A stretch of DNA of 64,000 nucleotides from Croceitalea marina (GTDB taxonomy: Bacteria; Bacteroidota; Bacteroidia; Flavobacteriales; Flavobacteriaceae), in contig NZ_JBHULB010000016.1 of assembly GCF_042684265.1 (NCBI RefSeq), positions 62,001 through 126,000 of the forward strand. Reading direction: 5' to 3'. Of the stretch, positions 1 to 8,086 are shown one piece after another. The translations under genes and the position numbers were made by a program. The stretch's first letter is position 1. Every line of letters starts with the position of its first letter. The notes under the pieces are model-generated. The model was not told where the DNA came from. It searched no databases and saw only the letters and a list, made by a program, of their open reading frames with translations.

Positions 1-549
1 AGACGTATTCCAAATGAATTTATTGGTGCTTTGATCGGACCTGGTGGAAAGGTGATTCAAGAACTTCAAAAAGAAACTGAAACGACCATCGTTATCAACG
101 AAGACCCCGTAACTGAAGAAGGTATTGTTGAAGTACTCGGTGTAGGTAGTAAAGGTATCGACGCGGTAATGGCAAAAATAGATTCTTTACTATTTAAGCC
201 TGAAGTTGGTAGCGTTTACGAAGTAAAAGTAATCAAGATGCTAGACTTTGGTGCTGTTGTAGAGTATATAGATGCACCAGGCAACGAAGTATTGCTTCAC
301 GTTTCTGAACTGGCTTGGGAACGTACAGAAAATGTTTCCGATGTAGTTAACATGGGTGATGTTTTCGATGTAAAATACTTTGGTATTGATTCTAGAACAA
401 GAAAAGAGAAAGTTTCAAGAAAGGCTCTTTTGCCGAAACCTGAAGGTTATGTAGAAAGACCACCAAGAAACGATAGAGGTGGAGATAGAAGAGGTGGTGA
501 CCGTCGCGGCGGAAGAGATAATCGCGATAGAAAACCAAGAAGAGATTAA
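1..549 (+). CDS. pnp: Polyribonucleotide nucleotidyltransferase, C-terminal part (5' end outside window)
   Basis: This is the end of polynucleotide phosphorylase, the phosphorolytic 3'-5' exoribonuclease of mRNA turnover. The frame is open to base 1, so the two RNase PH domains lie upstream of the window. The visible 182 residues contain the KH-domain GxxG loop (IGPGGK, about residues 12-17), then an S1 RNA-binding domain (about 67-137; GSVYEVKVIKMLDFGAVV). The protein finishes in a basic tail of repeated Arg-Gly-Gly-Asp units, common in Bacteroidetes PNPases and likely to add RNA affinity. A clear intrinsic terminator follows 50 bases after the stop. The identification is secure; only the N-terminal part is unseen. 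Confidence 0.95.
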   Translation, partial: RRIPNEFIGALIGPGGKVIQELQKETETTIVINEDPVTEEGIVEVLGVGSKGIDAVMAKIDSLLFKPEVGSVYEVKVIKMLDFGAVVEYIDAPGNEVLLHVSELAWERTENVSDVVNMGDVFDVKYFGIDSRTRKEKVSRKALLPKPEGYVERPPRNDRGGDRRGGDRRGGRDNRDRKPRRD

Positions 550-600
550 CTATATACTTATCAATTCTTTGAATCTTTAATTGTTTTTAAAGTTTGAAAG

Positions 601-634
601 AGAGGGTGTCTTTATTTTATGGGCATCCTCTTTT
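601..634 (+). terminator. Rho-independent terminator of pnp
   Basis: A 10-bp stem pairs AGAGGGTGTC (601-610) with GGCATCCTCT (622-631), using two G-U pairs, around an 11-base AT-rich loop, and runs into TTTTCTCCTT. It lies 52 bases after the pnp stop. Confidence 0.75.
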
Positions 635-736
635 CTCCTTAAATAGTTTAATGATTGATTACTAGTATTCTAAGACTTTAATTATTTAAAAAGCAAAAGA
701 ATTTAAGAAAAATAAACTAAAAATGGCACAAGTAGA

Positions 737-2743
737 CTAATTACAATTGGCCAATACCTCCGAACTTGAGTTACAATTTGGACTATTTAGTCTTATATCA
801 TTTGCACCAGAAGCTGATAGGTGGTCACAAACTAAATCAATAGCGCAATCAGTTAATAGTGAATTTCGGGAAATTGTTAATTGTTCATTAATCACAGGTA
901 TGTTTTGAATCCCCAGAATATCCGTTAAACTTTCATTTCTCGTAATTTCTAAATTGTTAATCGATGAGTCTATTCCATCTAAACCGCTGAGGTTTTGAAT
1001 ATTAAAATTGAGGTTTATGACTAAATTGTTTCCTATCGAATTTAAAGATTTAAAGAAATCAAGATTAGATATCTGAGTATGATCTAAAACAACATTTTCA
1101 CCTATAGTTTCTAGACTTGAAAAGCCTGAAATGTTATTTAGTGCATTGTTATCAGAAATAAATAGACTTTCTTCAATCAAAGAGAGATTATTAAAACTAT
1201 TGGTGATTTCTTCTAAATTAAAATTACCAGAGATTTCAAGATTGCCAGTAATTACTGATAGGTCATTAAACCCTTCGAGCATAGTTAAACTAGTATTGGC
1301 AATTATTTTTACTGATTTTGTATCAACAATATTATTAAAACCTGAAATAGTTTGAAGCGCTTCATTTGAAGTTATGTTGATTTCACCTCCTATCGCTTGT
1401 AAGTTCGGAGGTGAAAATAATTCCGTTAATGATTCCATATTAGATATAGAAAAATTTCCTCCTACTATATTTAACTGATTCAAAGCTTGAAGGTCGTTTA
1501 AGTTTGGAATTGATCCTATCATGAAATCTCCGTCAACTCTAGAAAGACTACCCAAGAAATTAATATTCTCTGATTCAAATAATGAGGTCAAAGCTAGTCT
1601 ACCTTCAATAACATTCAAATTTTGAAAACTTTCAATCTCAATGATATTCATATTACCAATTACCAAGTTACCTTGAATGCGAGTTAAAGAATTAAAGGAG
1701 TTAAAAAGAGTTAAGCCTGTCCCTAAACCTAACAAGATTCCACCTGAGTTTTCCAAAGCATTGAAGCTATTAAGCTTCATTAAATTATTAAACTCAATTT
1801 GTATTTCACCTATCACTTCTGTCAAAGAACTGAAGGAAGGAATATCATTTAAAACTGTATTATTCATTATTGACATAAAACTACCACCAACTATCCGCAG
1901 GTTTTCAAATCCACCTAAGACTTGCAAAGCGCTGTTATTAGAAATTTCCATTGTCCCTGATATAGACGTGATAGACTGAAAACCACTAATACTTTCTAAT
2001 GAAAAATTAGAATTGATGAATAGATTGCCATTTAGATTCAAAGGTCCGTTTATTCCGGCAACTTCAGTTAAATTAGGATTTATCCGCATCGTAATATTTC
2101 CCGAAGAAGATATATTCGCAAATCCTTTTATTGTTTCAAGATTATCGTTGTCCGTAATTTCAAAACTTCCATTTATGCTGGATAAATTATCGAATCCGTT
2201 TAAGGTCTTAAAATTATTGTTATTGATAATCAAATCACCTTTTATTTCTCGTAAATCATTAAAACCTCCTATAGTTTGAGAAATTGTATTTTGCCTAAAT
2301 GTCATGTTTCCTCCGATAATATTCAAGCCTGAAAGCCCCATAAAATTTTCGTTTCTATTATTTTGAATTAGAACGTCACCCTGTATTTCATTCAAGTTTT
2401 GAAATAGTCTAATACTTTCTCCAGAATAGGATAAGTCGCTTATATTTAAGTCACCCGTTATTATTTCTATGGAACTAACTAAATTAGCGGGAATGCTATC
2501 CCTTATTGCCAATGAAATTGTTCCATCAAGTATTTTACAGTCCTTGAAAGTATCTATAAAGCCTCTCAACTCTTCAATATTATTCAATCTAATAATACCT
2601 GAGTTTCCAATACATGGATCCTCTGAGACAGAATCATCATCAATTGGAATTGTTTCATTCCCTGTTTCCGGACCAGAGGATGAGCAACTTAAACAAAGTG
2701 CAATAATTAATATTGATAACTTAATTTTCCAGAGTTTACGCAT
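737..2743 (-). CDS. Receptor-L-domain-like repeat lipoprotein
   Basis: A 668-residue surface protein. It starts with a lipoprotein signal: basic MRKLWKIK, a hydrophobic stretch and a lipidation Cys at residue 20 (LCLSC), followed by SSSGPE, resembling the Bacteroidetes lipoprotein export signal. From about residue 50 to 640 it consists of more than twenty repeats of roughly 22-25 residues with the pattern L-x4-I-x-G-x-L-x-I-x2-N-x2-L, as in receptor L domains and BspA-like leucine-rich solenoids. The C-terminus has a Cys cluster (CAIDLVC...CNSSSEVLANC) typical of flavobacterial members. No type IX sorting domain is visible. A binding or adhesion role is inferred from the fold only; the ligand is unknown. 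It is monocistronic and convergent with pnp. Confidence 0.8.
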   Translation of the reverse strand: MRKLWKIKLSILIIALCLSCSSSGPETGNETIPIDDDSVSEDPCIGNSGIIRLNNIEELRGFIDTFKDCKILDGTISLAIRDSIPANLVSSIEIITGDLNISDLSYSGESIRLFQNLNEIQGDVLIQNNRNENFMGLSGLNIIGGNMTFRQNTISQTIGGFNDLREIKGDLIINNNNFKTLNGFDNLSSINGSFEITDNDNLETIKGFANISSSGNITMRINPNLTEVAGINGPLNLNGNLFINSNFSLESISGFQSITSISGTMEISNNSALQVLGGFENLRIVGGSFMSIMNNTVLNDIPSFSSLTEVIGEIQIEFNNLMKLNSFNALENSGGILLGLGTGLTLFNSFNSLTRIQGNLVIGNMNIIEIESFQNLNVIEGRLALTSLFESENINFLGSLSRVDGDFMIGSIPNLNDLQALNQLNIVGGNFSISNMESLTELFSPPNLQAIGGEINITSNEALQTISGFNNIVDTKSVKIIANTSLTMLEGFNDLSVITGNLEISGNFNLEEITNSFNNLSLIEESLFISDNNALNNISGFSSLETIGENVVLDHTQISNLDFFKSLNSIGNNLVINLNFNIQNLSGLDGIDSSINNLEITRNESLTDILGIQNIPVINEQLTISRNSLLTDCAIDLVCDHLSASGANDIRLNSPNCNSSSEVLANCN

Positions 2744-2923
2744 AATTATAAAACCTAATAAAGAAATAATTCGATAATAAAAATAAAGTAAAGATTCATC
2801 GTTAACTAACTCCCAAAACTAAAACAATCCGATTTAATTTTACCAAATTGTAACTTTTTTAGTTTTCTTACGTATAAGTATATGAGCGCAAGCTTTTGAA
2901 CTTAATTTGAAGGAGAAATTTAG

Positions 2924-3787
2924 ATGAGACAGTTAAAAATTACAAAACAGGTAACCAATAGGGAAACCGCATCGTTAGACAAGTATTTACAAGAAATCGG
3001 AAAGGTAGATTTAATTACTGCCGATGAAGAAGTAGAATTGGCACAACGAATAAAAGCTGGTGATCAAATTGCCTTAGAGAAGCTAACAAAAGCGAATCTA
3101 AGGTTCGTAGTTTCGGTTGCTAAACAATATCAAAATCAAGGATTAACCTTACCAGATTTAATCAACGAAGGTAACCTAGGACTAATAAAAGCCGCACAAC
3201 GTTTTGATGAAACAAGAGGTTTTAAATTTATCTCTTATGCCGTTTGGTGGATTCGTCAATCTATTTTGCAGGCCTTAGCAGAGCAATCACGTATTGTGCG
3301 ATTACCATTGAACAAAATTGGTTCTATCAATAAGATCAATAAAACTTTTGCCTTTTTAGAGCAAGCACACGAACGTATGCCTTCTCCTGAAGAAATTGCA
3401 AAAGAGTTGGATATGACCGTTGAGGATGTTAAGCAATCTTTGAAGAATTCTGGGCGTCACGTATCGATGGATGCACCACTTATCGATGGAGAAGATTCTA
3501 ACCTTTATGATGTACTTCGTAGCGGTGAGTCTCCAAATCCCGACAAAGAATTGTTACACGAATCATTACGTACCGAGATAGAACGTGCCTTAGAAACCTT
3601 AACACCTCGTGAGGCAGATGTTATTCGTTTATATTTTGGTCTTGCCGGTCAACACTCTATGACTTTAGAAGAAATTGGCGAAACTTTTGATTTAACTAGA
3701 GAACGTGTTCGTCAAATCAAAGAAAAAGCAATTAGAAGATTGAAACATACTTCAAGAAGTAAGATTTTAAAGACATATTTAGGTTAA
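2924..3787 (+). CDS. rpoD: Primary sigma factor RpoD (sigma-70, Bacteroidetes type)
   Basis: A 287-residue housekeeping sigma factor. It lacks region 1.1, as is usual for Bacteroidetes, and begins with MRQLKITKQVTNRE. Region 1.2 (about 16-46, SLDKYLQEIGKVDLITADEE), region 2 (about 52-122, with the GNLGLIKAAQRFD and YAVWWIRQSI core-binding and -10 recognition helices), region 3 (about 125-185) and region 4 (about 222-285, with the MTLEEIGETFDLTRERVRQI helix-turn-helix) are all present. An AAGGAGA ribosome site lies 7 bases before the ATG, stronger than for most genes here. This sigma factor would read the TAnnTTTG promoters noted elsewhere in the window. It stands alone and is followed by two hairpins. 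Confidence 0.96.
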   Translation: MRQLKITKQVTNRETASLDKYLQEIGKVDLITADEEVELAQRIKAGDQIALEKLTKANLRFVVSVAKQYQNQGLTLPDLINEGNLGLIKAAQRFDETRGFKFISYAVWWIRQSILQALAEQSRIVRLPLNKIGSINKINKTFAFLEQAHERMPSPEEIAKELDMTVEDVKQSLKNSGRHVSMDAPLIDGEDSNLYDVLRSGESPNPDKELLHESLRTEIERALETLTPREADVIRLYFGLAGQHSMTLEEIGETFDLTRERVRQIKEKAIRRLKHTSRSKILKTYLG

Positions 3788-3859
3788 AACCGAATAAATT
3801 ACAGTTAAATAAAGCTTAAATTTTTTTTTTGGCAAGAATATTGTAATTTAGTATGCTAC

Positions 3860-3887
3860 AACAGTTTATCATGACTGTTCGTTTTTT
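3860..3887 (+). other. Hairpin with T-tract downstream of rpoD
   Basis: AACAGT (3860-3865) pairs with ACTGTT (3874-3879) around an 8-base loop, followed by CGTTTTTT. It lies 73 bases after rpoD and 12 bases before the stronger hairpin at 3899. It may be a first weak terminator or, with the second hairpin, the end of a short RNA. Confidence 0.4.
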
Positions 3888-3898
3888 GATTGATGAAT

Positions 3899-3928
3899 AA
3901 ACTCCGGCTGATTACCGGAGTTTTTCAT
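3899..3928 (+). terminator. Rho-independent terminator downstream of rpoD
   Basis: A perfect 9-bp stem AAACTCCGG / CCGGAGTTT encloses a 7-base loop (3908-3914) and continues into TTTTTC. It is GC-rich in its centre and the best terminator in this part of the window. Confidence 0.8.
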
Positions 3929-4000
3929 TTTATAAACTTAGGCTTAGTCCTTACAAGAAAATATTTCTGGGCTATTCACCTTACTCATTTTAAGTAAAAA

Positions 4001-4222
4001 ATGGAACAACCTAACAATCCGCTACATGGGGTTAAACTGGCTACCATACTAGAAGAACTCACTAAGGCTTATTCATGGGAGTATCTGGCCAATCAGATTA
4101 ATATAAATTGTTTTAAAAGTAATCCATCTATAAAATCGAGTCTAAAATTTTTAAGGAGAACCCCCTGGGCAAGAGAAAAGGTAGAGCAGTTGTATCTTCA
4201 CTTGAAATCAAAAGAAAGTTAA
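4001..4222 (+). CDS. VF530 family (DUF2132) protein
   Basis: A 73-residue protein that matches the small VF530/DUF2132 family throughout its length: NNPLHGVKLATILEELTKAY near the start, then CFKSNPSIKSSLKFLRRTPW and ARxKVExLY near the end. Family members form a compact helical dimer and have been proposed to bind DNA; no enzyme residues are evident. The stop codon is directly followed by the trmL ATG with no gap, so the two genes are probably co-transcribed and translationally coupled. The exact role is unknown. Confidence 0.85.
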   Translation: MEQPNNPLHGVKLATILEELTKAYSWEYLANQININCFKSNPSIKSSLKFLRRTPWAREKVEQLYLHLKSKES

Positions 4223-4681
4223 ATGGCTTTTAATGTTGTTCTTGTCGAGCCTGAAATACCAAATAATACAGGTAATATTGGTAGGCTATGTCTTGCCTCT
4301 GGTGCTGATTTACATTTAATTAAACCATTCGGGTTCGAATTAAACGATTCAAGGCTTAAAAGGGCAGGATTGGATTATTGGCAGCATCTATCCGTCTTTA
4401 TTTATGAAAATTTGGCAGCATTTATGACCGAACATACCAATAAAAATCTTGTCTATTTTTCTAGTCATGCGACCAAAAGCCATTGGACAATTCCCTTTGA
4501 AAATGATATGTTTCTAGTCTTCGGAAAAGAATCTGTTGGCCTACCCCCTACTCTTACAGAAAACAATACGAATGAGCTATACAAAATCCCCATGTATAGT
4601 GAGCATATCCGCAGTTTAAACCTAGCAAATGCTGTAGGCGTCATCATCTATGAAGGATTAAGACAGCTAGATAGTATTTAA
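4223..4681 (+). CDS. trmL: tRNA (cytidine/uridine-34-2'-O)-methyltransferase TrmL
   Basis: A 152-residue SPOUT-class (trefoil-knot) methyltransferase that would methylate the ribose of wobble base 34 in tRNA-Leu species using S-adenosylmethionine. Family signatures are visible: VLVEPEIPNNTGNIGRLC (about 6-23), FGFELNDSRLKRAGLDYW (about 36-53), FGKESVGLP (about 107-115), and the cofactor-knot end with IPM.....RSLNLANAVGVIIYE (about 129-145). Its length is normal for the single-domain family. It directly abuts the VF530 gene. Assignment to TrmL rather than another SpoU subfamily rests on the short length and the NNTGNIGR motif. Confidence 0.92.
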   Translation: MAFNVVLVEPEIPNNTGNIGRLCLASGADLHLIKPFGFELNDSRLKRAGLDYWQHLSVFIYENLAAFMTEHTNKNLVYFSSHATKSHWTIPFENDMFLVFGKESVGLPPTLTENNTNELYKIPMYSEHIRSLNLANAVGVIIYEGLRQLDSI

Positions 4682-4701
4682 TACTGAAGGTTATTCTGTT
4701 A

Positions 4702-4736
4702 AAGTTTTAATCTGTTAAAACTTAAATCTATTTTTT
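4702..4736 (+). terminator. Possible weak terminator after trmL
   Basis: A perfect but AT-only 9-bp stem AAGTTTTAA / TTAAAACTT with a TCTG loop (4711-4714), followed by AAATCTATTTTTTA. The low GC content makes it a weak candidate. Confidence 0.35.
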
Positions 4737-4812
4737 ACTCGTAAATATTCAGTATTGTTCTATTGTCAGGTAAATATCAGACCTGTAAAATTTAATTTTA
4801 AATCGCGTAATT

Positions 4813-5595
4813 ATGAGCTTCACCATTGAAATTCGGTTTTTAGGTGGTCTGACCCCTAGTCAAGAAATAGTATTTGCAGAGGCAAGTACTAGATGGTCAG
4901 AGCTAATTGTAGGAGAGCTGCCAAGGGTTCAATTGGCAAATGGTGAAATCATAGAAAATGTACGTATTGATGCCCAAGCGGTTAATATTGATGGTGCTTT
5001 GGGGATTTTGGGTCAGGCCGGACCCACCCAACTTAGAGCAGGAAGTTTTTTGCCCGCTACAGGAATCATGCAATTTGATACTTCGGATTTAGCACGATTA
5101 GAGGCAGAAAATAGTTTAAAAGATGTGATTATTCATGAAATGGGGCACGTTTTAGGTTTTGGTACCCTCTGGTCATTTCAATTTTTGACTTTGATTTCAG
5201 GTTCCGGTTCTGAAAATCCCATTTTTACCGGAACAAATAGTATTCGTGAATATCAACTACTGACCAACGATGAAAGCCTATTAAGTGTTCCGTTGGCCAA
5301 CACGGGTGGAGCGGGCACACGCGATGGACATTGGAGGGAACAAGTATTTATCAATGAATTAATGACAGGGTTTATCAATACTGGTATCAACCCCATAAGT
5401 CGCTTATCGATAGCTGCTTTTGAAGATATGGGCTATGCGGTAGATTATTCTATGGCAGACACTTATAATTTACCGATCCCTTCCACGCTAAAACAGCTAA
5501 AGGCCTTAAATGAAAATAACCAATGTAAAATGTGCAGCAGCAAGATATTACGATGCGACCCTATTGTTCTTCCAAAATCTGCGTTTATAGATTAA
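4813..5595 (+). CDS. Leishmanolysin-like (M8-type) zinc metallopeptidase
   Basis: A 260-residue metzincin-type protease. The zinc site is HEMGHVLGFGTLW (His108, Glu109, His112), and a downstream DGHWRE segment (His173) supplies the probable third ligand, followed by NELMTG (182-186), which is the usual order in bacterial leishmanolysin-like proteins. The N-terminal half (MSFTIEIRFLGGLTPSQ) looks like the beta-strand start seen in secreted relatives, but no signal peptide or membrane segment is present, so export is unexplained. Four Cys near the C-terminus (CKMCSSKILRC and an upstream context) could bind metal or form disulfides. It is monocistronic. Substrate unknown. Confidence 0.75.
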   Translation: MSFTIEIRFLGGLTPSQEIVFAEASTRWSELIVGELPRVQLANGEIIENVRIDAQAVNIDGALGILGQAGPTQLRAGSFLPATGIMQFDTSDLARLEAENSLKDVIIHEMGHVLGFGTLWSFQFLTLISGSGSENPIFTGTNSIREYQLLTNDESLLSVPLANTGGAGTRDGHWREQVFINELMTGFINTGINPISRLSIAAFEDMGYAVDYSMADTYNLPIPSTLKQLKALNENNQCKMCSSKILRCDPIVLPKSAFID

Positions 5596-5628
5596 TAAAA
5601 TTGGGAGACGAGCCAAAATCCATTTCCT

Positions 5629-5636
5629 TATTTTTG
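5629..5636 (+). promoter_or_regulatory. Predicted -7 promoter box for rpe-ypdA
   Basis: TATTTTTG fits the Bacteroidetes -7 consensus TAnnTTTG and is followed by CAGT, as in many flavobacterial promoters, 18 bases before the rpe ATG. A TTG at 5601-5603 is a possible -33 element, but the 25-base spacing is long. Confidence 0.5.
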
Positions 5637-5653
5637 CAGTATACAATGCACTA

Positions 5654-6310
5654 ATGAGTAAAAAAATAGCACCTTCTTTACTAGCCGCAGATTTTGGAAA
5701 TCTGCAACGGGATGTTGAAATGGTCAATAATAGTGATGCTGACTGGCATCATATTGATGTTATGGATGGCGTTTTCGTACCGAACATATCATATGGTATG
5801 CCAGTAGTTAAATCCATTGCCAAACATGCAACAAAACCACTTGATGTACATTTAATGATTGTTGATCCTGACCGCTATATTAAAACATTTGCCGAACTGG
5901 GGGCCAATGTTCTTTCTGTTCATTATGAAGCCTGCACACACTTACATAGAAGTTTACAGGCTATAAAGGCAGAAGGAATGAAGGCAGGTGTAGCTTTAAA
6001 TCCACACACATCTATCAAGCTGCTGGAAGATACCATTCAAGATATCGATGTCGTTTGCTTAATGAGTGTAAACCCAGGTTTTGGCGGGCAATCTTTTATT
6101 GAAAATACCTATCAGAAAGTTGCTGATTTAAAAGAACTCATTATTAGGAAAAATGCAAACACCCTTATCGAAATCGATGGCGGGGTTAACGCTAACAATG
6201 CAAAAAAACTCTTAGATACAGGCGCAGATGTTTTAGTAGCTGGTAGTTTTGTTTTCAAAAGCGAAAACCCAACTGAAACCATTAAAGATTTGAAGCAAAT
6301 TATAGCTTAA
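5654..6310 (+). CDS. rpe: Ribulose-phosphate 3-epimerase
   Basis: A 218-residue TIM-barrel enzyme that interconverts ribulose 5-phosphate and xylulose 5-phosphate in the pentose phosphate pathway in the cytosol. Visible signatures are APSLLAADFGNL (6-17), HIDVMDGVFVPN (33-44, metal ligands His33 and Asp35), DVHLMI (metal ligand His66), MSVNPGFGGQSFI and IEIDGGVN with the catalytic Asp, and a phosphate-binding AGSFVF near the end. Length is normal. The stop codon overlaps the next start by one base (TAATG), so it is coupled to the YpdA-like gene. Confidence 0.96.
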   Translation: MSKKIAPSLLAADFGNLQRDVEMVNNSDADWHHIDVMDGVFVPNISYGMPVVKSIAKHATKPLDVHLMIVDPDRYIKTFAELGANVLSVHYEACTHLHRSLQAIKAEGMKAGVALNPHTSIKLLEDTIQDIDVVCLMSVNPGFGGQSFIENTYQKVADLKELIIRKNANTLIEIDGGVNANNAKKLLDTGADVLVAGSFVFKSENPTETIKDLKQIIA

Positions 6311-7278
6311 TGCAAAGATTTGATGTAATCATAATAGGTGGAGGCCCTATTGGCATAGCTTGTGGGCTGGAAGCCAAAAAAGCTGGACTCTCTTATCTTA
6401 TTATTGAAAAAGGGCCTATTGTAAATTCCCTCTTCAACTATCCCATAAATATGCAATTTTTTTCCTCTTCGGAAAAGTTGGAGATTGATGAGATTCCGTT
6501 CATCAGCAAAGAAGCAAAACCCAAACGAAATGAAGCACTGGAGTATTATCGCAGAATAGTAACTTCAAATAAATTGGCAATTCATCTTTTTGAAGAAGTA
6601 GAAAAAGTTGAACAACGAGATAAAAAATTTATTGTAGAAACCTCTAAATCTGCTTACGAGGCTTCAAACGTTATAGTGGCTACCGGGTTTTACGATTTAC
6701 CCAATAAAATTAATGTGCCCGGCGAAGACCTAGCAAAGGTGTCGCACTATTATAAAGACCCCCATTTTTATGCTAGTCAAAAACTTGCAGTAATCGGGGC
6801 CAGTAATTCTGCTATAGATGCTGCTCTGGAATGCTACAGAAAAGGGGCTGAAGTCACCTTGATCATTAGAGGCCCAGAAGTTGGAAAACGCGTTAAATAT
6901 TGGGTTAGACCTGATATTATTAACCGTATTGAAGAAGGTAGCATTAAGGCTTATTATGATGCAACCGTAAATGAAATTCGAGAAAACAATCTTGACATTA
7001 ATACAAGTGAAAGCCTGGTTACCATACCAAATGACTTTGTACTTGCGCTTACAGGGTACATGCCCAATTTTGAATTTCTCAAACGACTAGGTATTCAACT
7101 TTCCAATGATGAAAAGCTATTACCAACGTATAACCCAGATACCATGGAATCGAATATTGAAGGTCTTTACTTGGCCGGCGTTATTTGCGGAGGTATGGAA
7201 ACCCATAAATGGTTTATAGAAAACTCTAGGGTCCACGCGCCGACTATTGTAAAACACATCCTTTCTAAAAAAGTCTAA
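6310..7278 (+). CDS. ypdA: YpdA family putative bacillithiol disulfide reductase
   Basis: A 322-residue FAD/NAD(P)H oxidoreductase of the YpdA/Bdr family, which reduces oxidised bacillithiol. The FAD-binding motif GGGPIGIACG (10-19) is followed by a thioredoxin-reductase-like layout without the redox CxxC pair, as in YpdA. The stretch NSLFNYPINMQFFSSSEKL is characteristic, and a second Rossmann motif GASNSAIDAAL lies near residue 160. C-terminal YLAGVICGG and HKWFIENSR also match the family. The native thiol in this organism is not shown by the window; bacillithiol is inferred from the family. Coupled to rpe by a one-base overlap. Confidence 0.88.
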   Translation: MQRFDVIIIGGGPIGIACGLEAKKAGLSYLIIEKGPIVNSLFNYPINMQFFSSSEKLEIDEIPFISKEAKPKRNEALEYYRRIVTSNKLAIHLFEEVEKVEQRDKKFIVETSKSAYEASNVIVATGFYDLPNKINVPGEDLAKVSHYYKDPHFYASQKLAVIGASNSAIDAALECYRKGAEVTLIIRGPEVGKRVKYWVRPDIINRIEEGSIKAYYDATVNEIRENNLDINTSESLVTIPNDFVLALTGYMPNFEFLKRLGIQLSNDEKLLPTYNPDTMESNIEGLYLAGVICGGMETHKWFIENSRVHAPTIVKHILSKKV

Positions 7279-7319
7279 AAGACAATATTTTCATATAGAA
7301 ATCAAGTACGCTTAAAAAA

Positions 7320-7337
7320 CCATACATTAGAGTATGG
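7320..7337 (+). other. Hairpin overlapping a start codon
   Basis: CCATAC (7320-7325) pairs perfectly with GTATGG (7332-7337) around ATTAGA. The right arm contains the ATG (7334) of the following gene, so the RNA hairpin could hide the initiation region. Confidence 0.35.
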
Positions 7338-8086
7338 ATACATTAGCGCAACTACATTTAGCCTCTCAATATTTGGCAACAGCGGGGAAAAGTTTTTTAA
7401 AGGAGAGGTCAGATGACAGTCATACCAATTTAGGCTTTTTTCCAGAAGATAATACCTTGCGCACTTGGCCCCTAAATGATAAGAACGCATATTTGTCATT
7501 GAGGTATGACGATTTTTCTTTAGAGTGGATAGAAATTACGAAACGAAAGCGAATCTACATTAATGGCAAATCTCATAAAGAGATTACCGCATGGGTAGCA
7601 ACTACTGCTGAAGAGTTTGATTTTTCAAAATCGTATCAATACCATCTTCATTATGAATTGCCTTATGAAATAGATGATAATTCCGTATTTAATTGCAAAT
7701 CAAATAAAGAGTTAGAAAAGCTCGCAAAGCTTACAGAACTTGCTCAAAACGCCATGGATACATTTTTGAAAAAAGAAGGCTTGACTTCTACTATCCGGGT
7801 TTGGCCCCATCATTTCGATATTGGTGCTTTTGCAGAACTAACCGATAATTCTGGCAAATCGATTGGTCTTGGTATGGCCATACCCGATTCAGTTATGGAC
7901 AAACATTACTTCTACATCAGTGGTTATAAAGGTCATGACAGCTTAGAAACCGATAAATTTTCTGAACTCAGCCATGGTGAATGGAAAAACAATGGCTTTA
8001 AAGGTGCCGTTTTAGATGCCGTAGCAACTGATGAAAAAACAGCGACCAATTTTTTTCAAGAAGCTTTTGCCTGTTTTAAAACCTAA
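7334..8086 (+). CDS. Conserved hypothetical protein
   Basis: A 250-residue soluble protein that I do not recognise with certainty. It has no signal peptide or membrane segment. It contains many aromatic residues, an internal segment STIRVWPHHFDIGAF (about 153-167) with a paired His that could bind metal, and a C-terminal part with SHGEWKNNGFKGAVLDAV. The WPHHFD segment is reminiscent of DUF5996-type proteins, but the rest is not an obvious match. The ATG lies in a short hairpin. The gene ends convergently with the next one: the last 4 bases of each overlap at 8083-8086. Confidence 0.7.
   Translation: MDTLAQLHLASQYLATAGKSFLKERSDDSHTNLGFFPEDNTLRTWPLNDKNAYLSLRYDDFSLEWIEITKRKRIYINGKSHKEITAWVATTAEEFDFSKSYQYHLHYELPYEIDDNSVFNCKSNKELEKLAKLTELAQNAMDTFLKKEGLTSTIRVWPHHFDIGAFAELTDNSGKSIGLGMAIPDSVMDKHYFYISGYKGHDSLETDKFSELSHGEWKNNGFKGAVLDAVATDEKTATNFFQEAFACFKT

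Noticed and set aside
1131..2777. Several plus-strand open frames of 70-102 residues opposite the L-domain lipoprotein
   Set aside because: They mirror the repeat structure of the minus-strand gene, have no ribosome sites or family features and disagree with the codon pattern.
2744..2923. Promoter of rpoD
   Set aside because: TAATTTTA and TAACTTTT resemble a -7 box but no good -33/-7 pair at the normal spacing was found.
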